Shown: positions 53,737 through 63,700 of the stretch, in pieces | Numbering within the stretch: position 1 is the first letter of the stretch | Layout of the letters: each line of letters begins with the position of its first letter | Notes under the pieces: generated by a model | Databases searched by the model: none | The model's input: only the letters and a program-made list of their open reading frames with translations | Told to the model about the DNA's origin: nothing | Made by a program: the position numbers and the translations under genes | Source of the DNA: Derxia gummosa DSM 723 | GTDB taxonomy: Bacteria > Pseudomonadota > Gammaproteobacteria > Burkholderiales > Burkholderiaceae_E | DNA: 64,000 nucleotides | Assembly: GCF_000482785.1 (NCBI RefSeq) | Contig: NZ_AXWS01000014.1 | Location: 434,001 to 498,000 of the forward strand | Reading direction: 5' to 3'

Positions 53737-55241
53737 CACAGCCCCAGCCATTGCCGCGCCACCGTCAGCGGCCGGCGCAGCGCGAACCACGCGAGCGGCG
53801 CCCAGTCGCCATGCACGCGCGCCGTGCCGACCTGGCCGATGCGCGGCGGCGTCTCGCCGTCGTCGAAGCGCGCCTGCAGGCGGAAGGCGAGCACGCCGTC
53901 CTCGCCCGGTTCGGCGCGCCAGGCCACGCGCGTGACCGTGGCCGAATAGCTCTCGCCCGGCGCGGCATTGGGATAGAGCGTGAGCCGCGTGCCCGGCGCG
54001 ACGCGGATCGATTCCGACGCCGGCAGCCAGGCCGCGAGTTCGACATGCGCCGGATCGGCCAGCGTCATCACCTTCTCGCCGACCTGCACCGCGCGGCCGA
54101 CCCAGTCGTCGCGGTCGGAAAACACCACCACGCCGGCGCGCGCTGCGGTCACGCTCAGGCGGTCGAGCTGGCGCGCGGTGGTCTCGGCCTCGATGGCCTT
54201 CTCGTCGAGGCGGGCGCGGTCGAGCGCCATGTCGAGCTTGCCCTTGTCGTCGGTGACGGCGCGCTGGGCGCTCTGGCGCCAGGCTTCCTCGGCGGCTTCG
54301 CGCGCGCGGCGGGCGAGCGCGGTCTGGCCGGCGAGCGCGGTGGCGTCGAGGCCGAACAGCGGCGCGCCGGCCGCGACGCGCTGGTTGGGCAGCACGTCGA
54401 TGCGGTCGATCACGCCGGTGAGCGGCGCGCGCACGAGAAAGGGCTCCTCGGGCACGACCTCGCCGCGCGCGAGCACCGTCATGCGCACTGGCATGCAAGC
54501 GATTGCAACGGCGGCGGCGATGAGCCAGCGCCGACGCCTGCCGGCGCCGATCCAGTCGCCCGCGCGCTCGCGCCAGCCGCGCTGCGGCGCGAAGCGCGAT
54601 TGCGCATGGGCGTAGGCGTTGGCCAGCTCGGTCGCAAGCGGCAGCTCGGCCTCGGTGAAGGGCTCGTCGCGCGCGAGCAGCAGCGCGCCGGTGCCGAACC
54701 GGCCGGGCGGGTCGAGGCGCAGCCACAGCGCGTGGGCGGGCAGCCAGTGCGGCCAGTCGGCGGCGAGGTCGGGCGGCAGGCTGGCGGCGGAGAGGGCGAG
54801 GGCGCGGGGTGGCGCGGCAGTGCCGCCGGACGTTGCGCCGGGCACGCCGGGTGCGGCCATCGCGCCGGGTGCGCCGGTTGCCGGCATGGCGCCCGGCGCG
54901 GCCGCCTTCACCGCGCCGCCGGCCGGCAAGCCGTCGGCGGCGGCCATCCCCGCCCTCGGCAGCGCGCGAAACAGCGTGCCGAGCCATTGCACATAGGGCG
55001 CGGTCGGATCGGTCTCGGCCAGCCCCGACAGCGCGCTCACGCGGCCGAGCGCGCCGATCGCACCGTCGCGCCACAGCGCGGCCTGGCGATAGGGCAGCAG
55101 CCGTTGCGTCTCGTTGACGATGACGAAGCCGAGCGCGTCTTCGGCATCGGCCTCGCGCGCGCGTCGCATCAGCAGCACGAGGGTGGCGAGTTCGCGCGCG
55201 CGGTCGGTGGCGGCGGGGGCGCGCTGGTCGGCGGCGTTCAT
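53736..55241 (-). CDS. GAF-HlyD fusion, periplasmic adaptor of an export system
   Basis: A 501-residue protein. The N-terminal ~230 residues look like a GAF-type domain (ALGFVIVNETQRLLPYRQAA, SLPPDLAADWPHWLPAHALW, RFGTGALLLARDEPFTEAEL), interrupted by an Ala/Pro/Gly-rich insert at about 105-145. One membrane helix (WLIAAAVAIACMPVRMTVLA, ~240-260) follows, then an HlyD/membrane-fusion body: FLVRAPLTGVIDRIDVLPNQ, RVAAGAPLFGLDATAL, coiled coil, AARAGVVVFSDRDDWVGRAV. A cytoplasmic GAF joined to an adaptor would let export respond to a ligand. It overlaps the M50 gene by the TGATG junction and starts 58 bp after the previous adaptor gene. Confidence 0.85.
   Translation of the reverse strand: MNAADQRAPAATDRARELATLVLLMRRAREADAEDALGFVIVNETQRLLPYRQAALWRDGAIGALGRVSALSGLAETDPTAPYVQWLGTLFRALPRAGMAAADGLPAGGAVKAAAPGAMPATGAPGAMAAPGVPGATSGGTAAPPRALALSAASLPPDLAADWPHWLPAHALWLRLDPPGRFGTGALLLARDEPFTEAELPLATELANAYAHAQSRFAPQRGWRERAGDWIGAGRRRRWLIAAAVAIACMPVRMTVLARGEVVPEEPFLVRAPLTGVIDRIDVLPNQRVAAGAPLFGLDATALAGQTALARRAREAAEEAWRQSAQRAVTDDKGKLDMALDRARLDEKAIEAETTARQLDRLSVTAARAGVVVFSDRDDWVGRAVQVGEKVMTLADPAHVELAAWLPASESIRVAPGTRLTLYPNAAPGESYSATVTRVAWRAEPGEDGVLAFRLQARFDDGETPPRIGQVGTARVHGDWAPLAWFALRRPLTVARQWLGL
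54494..54507 (-). repeat. variant of the 14-bp motif (1 mismatch)
   Basis: TGCAAGCGATTGCA on the plus strand, one base from the reversed consensus, inside the GAF-HlyD gene near the membrane helix. Confidence 0.5.
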
Positions 55242-55299
55242 GGCTGTGTCCGGTGACGGCGCGCGCGAGCGGACCGCGCGCGCCTGCGACGGGTGGCCG

Positions 55300-56118
55300 T
55301 CACTTCGGGAACACGGCCCAGCCGCTCATGCCGGGCAGCAGGGCGGCGGTGTCGCCGTCGACGGCGCCGGTCACGGGCAGCGACTGGCTCACCGGGTCGA
55401 TCTGCGCGCCGAGCCTCACCACATGCGCCGGAAAGCTCCGCCCCAGCTCGTCGATCTCGATGCTGAACTTCGTGCCCGGCTTGAGCCATGCGAGCCACCG
55501 GCTCGGCACGATCAGCTTCAGCTCCAGCGTGCCGGTCTCGACGATGTCGAGAATGGGCGTGCCCGGCGCCACCACCTGGAAGCTCGCCGCCTGCCGCTTG
55601 GCCACGCGCCCGGCAAACGGCGCCGACACGCTGCACTTGGTGAGCATGGTCTGCATGTAGCTCACCTCGGCCTGCGCCTCCTTGGCGCGCGCCTCGGCCT
55701 GATCCACCTCCAGCTTGCTGATCGAGTTGAGTTCGACCAGCCGCGCATTCACCTTCACCTGCTGGCGCGCGGCGTCGAGCGTGGCCTGGGCCTTGTCGAG
55801 CTGGGCGCGCTGGGCGCTGCAATCGAAGCTCGCGAGCAGCTGCCCGCGCTTGAAGCTGCCGCCCTCCGGCACCGGCAGCGCGGTGATGCGCGCGCCGATC
55901 TCGCTCGCCACCGTCACTGCGTTGGGCGAGGCCAGCTGGGTGCGGATGCGGTTGTCGGGCGGCGCGTCGGCAGCGCCGGCGGCGGGCGCCGCGAGCGCGG
56001 CGGCGAGCGCCAGGGTCAGCGGCGCCAGCGCCTTCACGGGCGCCTTCCGTGCGACCGGAAGCGCGCGCGGCCCCGCCTTGAGCGCGGCAAGCTGCGCCGC
56101 GCGAACTGCCTTCAACAT
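55300..56118 (-). CDS. periplasmic adaptor (HlyD/RND membrane-fusion family)
   Basis: A 272-residue exported adaptor. A long N-terminus with a hydrophobic signal (LTLALAAALAAPAAGAADAP, near residues 34-53) precedes the membrane-fusion fold: AVTVASEIGARITALPVPEG, LLASFDCSAQRAQL, a coiled-coil hairpin (residues ~105-165), then VSAPFAGRVAKRQAASFQVV and LVPSRWLA-like strands. It is short compared with AcrA-type proteins (about 370-400), as in adaptors lacking a membrane-proximal domain. Its ATG immediately follows the TAA of the TolC gene, so they are a translational pair. It probably bridges the inner-membrane components to the TolC-like channel. Confidence 0.87.
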   Translation of the reverse strand: MLKAVRAAQLAALKAGPRALPVARKAPVKALAPLTLALAAALAAPAAGAADAPPDNRIRTQLASPNAVTVASEIGARITALPVPEGGSFKRGQLLASFDCSAQRAQLDKAQATLDAARQQVKVNARLVELNSISKLEVDQAEARAKEAQAEVSYMQTMLTKCSVSAPFAGRVAKRQAASFQVVAPGTPILDIVETGTLELKLIVPSRWLAWLKPGTKFSIEIDELGRSFPAHVVRLGAQIDPVSQSLPVTGAVDGDTAALLPGMSGWAVFPK

Positions 56119-57675
56119 TTACTTGGTCTCCGTGCCTGCCAGACGGGCCTGCCAGCGCGATTCGGCGCCGGCGAAGGCCTGGGCCAGCGAGGCTACATCC
56201 TGACCGGCGGCTTCATTCGGGAAGGCGTCGATGCCGAGCGAGGCGCCGATCTGGCCGTAGGCGTTCTGCAGGTCGCCATAGGTCTGGTACTGGCGCAGCT
56301 GCGACAGCACCGCATTGGCGCCGGCGAGGATGGATTGCAGCTTCGCCTGGGCATTGGCCTCCACCGCGTTCTCGGTCTGGCCGAGGATGCGCTGCTCCAC
56401 ATTCGCCAGCTCGCTTTCGAGTTCGAACTGGCGGCGCTTGGCGTCGTAGTCGGCCCAGGCCACATGCACCTGCGTGAGCACCGCCATGCCGAGCGCCACC
56501 TTCTGTTCGCGCGCCACGGCCAGTTGCGCGTCGGCCGCGCCGCGGATCGTCTTGTGGTTGAACACGTTGAGCAGGTTCCAGCTCACGCGCAGGCCGGCGT
56601 CGGCCCAGCCCTGGTTCACGAGGTAGCGGTTGCTGTCGTAGTGGTCGCCGATGCTCAGCTCCAGGCCCGGCAGCAGCTTGGCGACGGCCTTGCGCGTCTC
56701 GGCCACGCCGATGCGCTCGTTGTAGCGCGCCTCGACCAGTTCGGGCCGGTTGGCGAGCGCGAATTCCTCGGCCTTGTCGAGCGCGACGCCGAGTTCGGGC
56801 ACCGCGAGCGAGGCCGGCGGGGCGATGTCGAACTTCTGGCCCGGCGTGAGATTCATGAGCGCGGCGAGGCGCGGCTTGGCCTGGGCGAGATTGCCGCGGA
56901 TCTGCGTGAGCTGGCGGATCACGTCGAGCAGCTGGCGCTGGTAGGCGAGGGTTTCGAGCACCGGGCGCAGGCGCTCGTTCTCGACCGCGCGGGAATCGGC
57001 CAGCGCCGCATTGGCCTTGCGCAGCAGCGCGTCGATCGGCGCTTCGAGGCGCTGGGCGGCGAGCGCCTGCCACCAGAGCTGGCGCGTCTGCTGCACGACC
57101 TGATGGGCGACGCGGCGGCGACGCTCCTGGAGGATGAGGGCGCGGTCGGCCTGCTGCTGGGCCGAGTACCAGCTCACGCCGAAGTCGAGCACGTTCCAGC
57201 TCAGGCCGAGGTCGGCGTTGATCCGGGTGCGTTCCGACGAGTAGGACGGCACCAGTGATTGCCGCCCCGTGACCGCGTCCACCGACGACGAGGCGAGGTC
57301 GTTGCTGCGCGCGGTGTAGCCGGCGCCGGCCACCACCTTGGGCAGCAGGTCGAGGCTGGCGAGGTCGAGCTGGCGCTGGCCGAGCGCCTCTTCCATGAGC
57401 TTGACGCGGTAGTCGAGGTTGTACTTGACGGTGCGCGCGAAGGCTTCCTCCAGCGTGACGGGCGCGTCGGGCGCCTGCTGGCCCGAGACGAGGGCGGCGT
57501 GCTCCTCGGCGGCGGCGCTGCGCAGCGCGTCCCGGTCGAGCGGGCGCGGCGTGACGGCGCAGCCCGAGACGAGCGCGATCGCGGCGGCGATCGGCAGCAG
57601 GCGCAGGCCGCGCGCGGCGGTGCTGGCGCGGGCGGCGGCGGCGCGGGACGGGGTGGCGAGCGTGGCGGTGGTCAT
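56119..57675 (-). CDS. TolC-family outer-membrane efflux lipoprotein
   Basis: A 518-residue TolC/OprM-like protein. The signal sequence ends in a lipobox (ALVSGC, Cys39), so the barrel is lipid-anchored like OprM. The repeated helical halves show the usual pairs: VTLEEAFARTVKYNLDYRVK in the first half and LGVALDKAEEFALANRPELV in the second, with INADLGLSWNVLDFGVSWYS and LRVSWNLLNVFNHKTIRGAA as strand-turn signatures. It forms the outer-membrane channel for type I secretion or efflux. It begins 61 bp after the stop of the giant repeat protein and is directly followed by an adaptor gene, which argues that it exports that protein or its products. Confidence 0.93.
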   Translation of the reverse strand: MTTATLATPSRAAAARASTAARGLRLLPIAAAIALVSGCAVTPRPLDRDALRSAAAEEHAALVSGQQAPDAPVTLEEAFARTVKYNLDYRVKLMEEALGQRQLDLASLDLLPKVVAGAGYTARSNDLASSSVDAVTGRQSLVPSYSSERTRINADLGLSWNVLDFGVSWYSAQQQADRALILQERRRRVAHQVVQQTRQLWWQALAAQRLEAPIDALLRKANAALADSRAVENERLRPVLETLAYQRQLLDVIRQLTQIRGNLAQAKPRLAALMNLTPGQKFDIAPPASLAVPELGVALDKAEEFALANRPELVEARYNERIGVAETRKAVAKLLPGLELSIGDHYDSNRYLVNQGWADAGLRVSWNLLNVFNHKTIRGAADAQLAVAREQKVALGMAVLTQVHVAWADYDAKRRQFELESELANVEQRILGQTENAVEANAQAKLQSILAGANAVLSQLRQYQTYGDLQNAYGQIGASLGIDAFPNEAAGQDVASLAQAFAGAESRWQARLAGTETK

Positions 57676-57736
57676 GGCCTGCGGTCCTTCTTATGGGGCG
57701 TGGTTCTTGGCGTGTTGGGGGCGATGCATGGCTGCC

Positions 57737-60700
57737 TCAGAGCCGGGTGACGGCGCCGAGCAGCGCGGCGAGTTCGTCGGCGAAGCCCGCGTCGCCGTGG
57801 CGGTCGAGCTGGTGGCTGAGCGGCGCGCGGGCGGCGTGGGCCGTGGCCTCGGCCGGGGTGTGTGGCGACCGGGCCGTGGCGCGTTGCGCTGGCGTGATGC
57901 CGGCCGACGCATGACGGTCGGCCGGTGCGGCGTCGCGGTCGGCGTCGGGCCGGGTAGCCAGGTCGCCGAGCAGCGCCGCGAGCGCGAGCTGGTCGGCCTC
58001 GGTCGGCAGCGCGGCGCGCGTGCTGCCGAGGCTGATCTCGATCTCGGTCGAGACCATGTGGCCCTGGCTGTCGCGCAGCAGCACCTGGATGCGCACGCGG
58101 CCCGTGAGGCCCGGCGGCACCGTGCCGCTGAAGCGGCCGGTGAGCGGATCGAAGCGCAGCCAGGCCGGCAGCGGCTGGCCGTTGGACTGGCGCGCGCTGA
58201 GCGTGAGCTGGGCCTGCGGATCGCGCACGACGAAGCTGCCGTCCGGAATGCCGAACGACACCGTGCGCCCCGCGCCGATGCTGAAGCTGCCCGAGAACGG
58301 CCGCGCCGCGAGCGGCTGGTCGAGCGCCGGGTTGAACGACAGCGCGACGATGCCGTCGTCGGTCGGGCGCGGCGCGGGCGGCGGCACGAACGCGGGTGGC
58401 GGCACCGGGATGCTGCTGTCGGTCGGCAGCGCCGTGACGGGCAGCAGCACGGGCGCCGAGCTGACCGGCACGAGGGGCGCGGGCATCGGCGCGGGAGCGG
58501 GCGGCGCGGGTGGCGCCGGAGGCGGCGTGACCGGCACGACCGCCTCGACATGGGTGTAGGCCGGGCTGGTCGCATCGGCGGCGAGCGTGTTGCCCGCCGT
58601 GTCGGCGATGCCGCTGCCGGCCGCGACCAGACGCAGCGCGACGCTGCCATTGCCGGCCACGTTGTCCACGGTCACGACCCAGGTGCGCGCATCCACCTGC
58701 GTCAGTCCGGTGATGCGGCCGGTGGCCGAATCGCCGAGCACGAGCGCGAGGTCGGCCGGGTCGAGCCCGCTCACGCCCTCGCTGAACCGGATCTGGAAGC
58801 GCAGCGTGCCGGTGCCGGTGGTCTGGGCGTCGAGCAGGGTGATGGCATCGACCGTCGGCAGGCCGTGATCGACCGCCACCGGCGTGCCGGTCGCGCCGCC
58901 GCTCACCGCGTTGCCGGCGGCATCGGTGATGCCGGTGCCGCTCGCATCGAGATCGACCGCGAGCGTGCCGTCGCCGCCGGCCGCGACCGTGACGATCCAG
59001 GTCTTGCCGCCGTCGGTGCTGCGCACGCCGGTGATGCTGCCGCTGGCCGAGCCGGTGCCGCGCACCGTGAAGTCGGCGGCATCCACGCCGCTCACCGCCT
59101 CGTCGAAGACGACGGTGAAGTCGAGGCTCGTGGCGTTGGTGGGGCCGGCGGTGCCGGTGGCGGGCGTGCCCGCCGTCGGCGCCTGGCCGTCGATGGCGAT
59201 CGCGGCCGTGCCGACGCCATGCAGCGCCGGATTGGCCGGGTTGCCGAGCGCGTCGCGCACCGTGGCGCCGTTGAAGTCGAGGTTGCCCGCGAGGCTGATG
59301 CCGTCGCCCGACACGCCGGCCGGCAGCACCAGCCGGAAGCCGAGCGCGTTGCCGCCGCTGCCGCCCACGTAGGTCGCATAGACCGTGGTGCCGCCGATGC
59401 TGACCGCGATGCGCGGCGTGCCGCCCGAGGTGTCGAGCGTGACCGCCTCGCTCAGGTTGACGGTGAAGTCGAGCGTGTTGCCGGCGCCGTAGAGGCCGTC
59501 GGCCGGCAGCGTGACCGAGGTGACGACCGGCGCGACGCCGTCCACCACCACCGGCGTGCCGCCGTCGAGCGGGCCGCTGCCCGAGGGCGTCGGCAGCGCG
59601 AGCACCGCATTGCTGCCGGTGGCGTTGCGCAGCGTCGCACCGTTGAGCGAGAGCGCATTGCCGCCGGCGAGCGCGAGGTCGGCCGTGCTGTCGCCGGCCA
59701 GCACGGTGTAGCCGAACACCAGCTTGCCGCCGTCGCTGCTGACGAGCGTGGCGAGCCGCGTCGTGCCGCCCACGTTCAGCGCGAGCGTGGGCGAGCCGCC
59801 GGTGGTGTCGAGCACGAGCGCCGAGTCGTAGTCCACTTCGATCAGCACCGTGTCGCCGGCCTTGTAGCCGTTGTCGTCGCCGACGAGGCTGACGCCGGTG
59901 GCGCGCGGCGCGGCGCTGACCGCGATGTCGATGCTCGTGTCGGCCACGAGCGCCCCACCGCTGCCGCTGTTGCCGAGGTCGTTCAGTACCAGGCCGATCG
60001 ACGCCGCGCCGTGATAGCCGGCCGCCGGCGAGAACACCAGGCCGTCGAGCGCGGCGCGCAGGGCGGCGAGGTTGCCCTCGATGACGAGGCTGGCGTCGGC
60101 CGTGCCGTCGCCGCTGAGGAAGCTGATGCCCGCGAGGCTGCCGAGCGTGAGCGTGCCGTGGCTGGCGGTGAGCGTCAGCCGCAGCGGGCCATCGCCGGCG
60201 TCGATGTCGGCGAGCGTGATGGCATTGCCCGTCGCGCTGCCGAAGCTGACCGACAGGCCCTCGCCCACGTCGGCATCGGCCGGCGCGGTGACGGTCGGCG
60301 CGTCGTTGACGGCGGCGATGTCGAGCACGACCTCGGCCGTCGCGACGAGCGAGCCGCCGCCGATGTTGCCGCCGTCGTCGAAGCGCACCGACAGCGCCAC
60401 CTCGCCGTTGGCGTTCGGCGCGGCGGTGTAGCTCAGGTTGCCGGCCGCGAGCCAGGCATTGAGCCTGTTGAGCTGGCCGGTGAGCGTGACCGTGCCGTCG
60501 GCCGCCGTGGTGATGGTCACGCCCTCGCCGGGCGCGGCGGTGAGCATGCCGCTCGGCACGCTGAAGCTGACGCTGACCGGGCCCGGCACCATCACCGCGA
60601 GCGGCGTCGCGCCGCCCGAGGCGATGGTGACGATGAGGTCGCCATCCACGTCGCGCAGCTCGATGCCGGTGATGACGACCGAGCCGTCCTCGTCGAGCGA

Positions 60701-63700
60701 CAGGCGGTCGGGCACGACGAGCGTGGGCGCGTCGTTCACGTCGGTGACGGACAGCGTCGCGCCGGCGGTGGTGGCCGAGGTCGCGCCGTCGGCGCCGGGC
60801 GCGCCGGCATCGACCGTGCCGCGCGTGGCGCCGTCGGTGAGCGTGCCGGCGCTGGCATCCCAGGCGACGAAGTTGATCGACGCGAGATCCGCCTCGATGC
60901 CGTCCGGCGTGTAGCGCAGCAGGCCGTACTGGCCGAGCGTGAGCGCCGCGTCGGCGCTGACCGCGCCGACCGCGTGCCAGGTGGCGCCGCTGTCGGTGCT
61001 GTACTGCCACTGGCCCCGACCCGAGGTGAAGGTGACGGCGAGGCCGAGGGCGGTGCCGGCATCGGCATCGCTGGCGCCGGCCGCCGCGAGCAGGTCGGCG
61101 ACGCTGACGGTGCGCGCGGTGTCCTCGTCGGTGGGGTCGAGCGCGAAGCTGTCGTGATCGAGCACCGGCGCGTCGTTGACCGAGCTGACGGTGACGGTGC
61201 GGCCGCTCGTGCCGACCGGCGTGCCGCCGCCGTCATCGACCGTCACTTCGAAGCCGATGCTGCGCGTCGTGCCCGAGGGCAGGGCGTTGGCGGTGGGCGT
61301 GAACACGAGGCCGCGCAGCGCGGCCTGGATCGTGCCGCCGATGTTGTCGGTGCTGGCGAAGCCGCGGGTCCAGACGATGTCGTTGCCGCTGACGTCGCGC
61401 GTCCAGCCCGAGGTGCCGGCCGTGAAATCGCCGGCGCCGAGCGCGTCGGTGAGGGTGACGCTGACGGTCGCGCCCTGGGTGTCGGGATCGGTGACGACCA
61501 GCGACGCGAACGGCGCGGTGCTGCCGGTGTCGTCGATGGCGGTCGTGCCGCCGCCGCCCGCGAAGGCCGTCGTGTCGTTGACCGGGACGAGGCTGATGTC
61601 GGTCGCGCCGGTCGCGCCGGCGCCGCTCGCGGGCGTGAAGCGCCAGTCGAGGGTGGCCGACGCGGGTGGCGCGTCGGAGGCGTTGCTGTAGCCGATCTGG
61701 CGCAGCACCGCCTGCACATTGGCCAGGGTGGCGTCGGCGCCCGAGAAGTCGAGCACCAGCAGGCCGCCCGAGTTGCGGCTGACGCTGCCGACCGTCACGC
61801 CGTCCACCACCAGCGCCTGGCCTTCGGTGAGCGGGCCGAGCGTGCCGGTGGCGCCGAACAGGTCGCGCGCATCGGCGCCGGCATGGTTGACGAGGGTGAC
61901 GCTCGCGCCGTCGAAGCCGGCCTCGGCCGATTCGGGGTCGAGCACGGTGAGGTCGGGCGCGAGCACCGTCGGCGCGTCGCCTTCCGTGTACGTCGACGCG
62001 TCGGGGAGGTTGCCGAGGCTGGCGGGCTGGTCGATGGCGCTGACGCCGATCGCGCGGCTGGCGCCGGCGCTCGAATCGCCGCCCGCGTCGGTGACGCTGA
62101 AGCTCACGGTGCGCGCGCCGTCGGCGACGAGCGCCGAGCCGTTGTCGAAGCTGACGGCGCGCAGCGCCGCCTGCCATTGCGCGAGCGTCGCGCCGCCGGC
62201 CGAGCTGAGCGTGAGCCGGCCGCTGCCGGCATCCCAGCTCGCGGCGATGTCGCCCATCGTCGCGCCGTCGTTGGCGAAGCCGAGCACGTCGCCGGCCGCG
62301 CGGCCGCCGGTGATGGCGACCGTGGCCGAGTCGATGGCCGGCTGGCCGTCGATGTCGGCGAGCGTGATGCCGCTGTCGATGACCACGGCGCCGCCCGCCT
62401 CGGTGAAGACGGCACTGCCGGCGCTGGTGGCGAGCGTGGGCAGGTCATTGACCTCGCCGACGGCAAGGCTGGCGCTGGCGAGGTCGGCCGAGAAGGCGGT
62501 GCCGCCGCCGCGCGTCGAGGCGTCGGCGTGGCTGACGCTGCCGGCCGTGCTGGCGGAGCCCGTGCTGCGGTCCCAGGCAGCGAAGCCGAGCGAGGCGGTC
62601 TCGCCGTGGAGGCCGTCGGGCGTGTAGCGCAGTTGCGTGGTGGAGGTGAACAGCGCGGCGCTGCTGGTGCTGACGCCGCCGACGGCGGTCCAGCTCGCAC
62701 CGCCGTCGGTGCTGAACTGCCAGCTGCCGTTGCCGGACAGCGTGGTGACGGCGATCCCGCCGAGCGCGCCCGAGTCCGCATCGGCGAGACCGGCGTCGGC
62801 GAGCAGGTCGGCGACGGTGATGGCGGCGCTCGCCGTGTCCTCGTCGGTGCCGGCAAGCGTGAGCGTGGTGGTGGCGAGCGTCGGCGCGTCGTTCACGTCG
62901 CTGACGGCGAGGCTGGCGCTGGCGGTGGCGGTCGAGAAGGCGGTCGTGCCGCCGCGGGTGGTGGTGTCGGCGGTGTTGACGGCGGCGCCGGCACTGGCGC
63001 TGCCGCTGCTGCGGTCCCAGGCCGCGAAGCTCAGGCCGGCGGTCTCGCCCCGGTTGCCGTCGGGCACGTAGCGCAGCTGCGTGGTCGAGGTGAACAGCGC
63101 GGCGTTGCCGGCGCTGACGCTGCCGACGGCGGTCCAGGTGCCGCCGCTGTCGGTGGAGAACTCCCAGCTGCCGTTGCCGGTCAGCGCGGTGACGGCGATG
63201 CCGCCGAGCGCGCCCGAGTCCGCATCGGCGAGGCCGGCGTCGGCGAGCAGATCGGCGACGGTGTAGCTGACGGAGGTGTCCTCGTCGGTGCCGGCGAGGG
63301 TGAGCGTGGTGGTGGCGAGCGTGGGCGCGTCGTTGACATCGCTGACGGCGAGGGTCGCGGTATCGGTGGCGGTGGAGAAGGCGGTGCGCCCGCCGTGGGT
63401 GGTGGTGTCGGCGGTCGTGCCTTCGAGGCCGGCGGTGGCGCCGGACTGGTCCCAGGCGCGGTAGGTCAGGCTCGCGCCGTCGGCGTTGATGCCATCGGGC
63501 ACGAAGCGCAGATGGTCGCTCGCGCGCAGCAGGAGCGCGGCCGAATCGCTCACGCCACCGACGGCGGTCCAGGTGGTGCCGTCGAGGCTGTATTCCCAGC
63601 TGCCGTTGCCGGCGTCGAGGCCGGTGATGGCGATGCCCTGCACCGCGCCGGTGTTGCCGTCGGTCACGCTGCTGCCGAGCAGGTCGGCCACCGTCTGCCC

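Noticed and set aside
51763-55256. Long plus-strand frames opposite the M50 and GAF-HlyD genes
   Set aside because: They mirror real genes on the minus strand and show only the Arg/Gly/Ala-rich composition of antisense GC-rich DNA.
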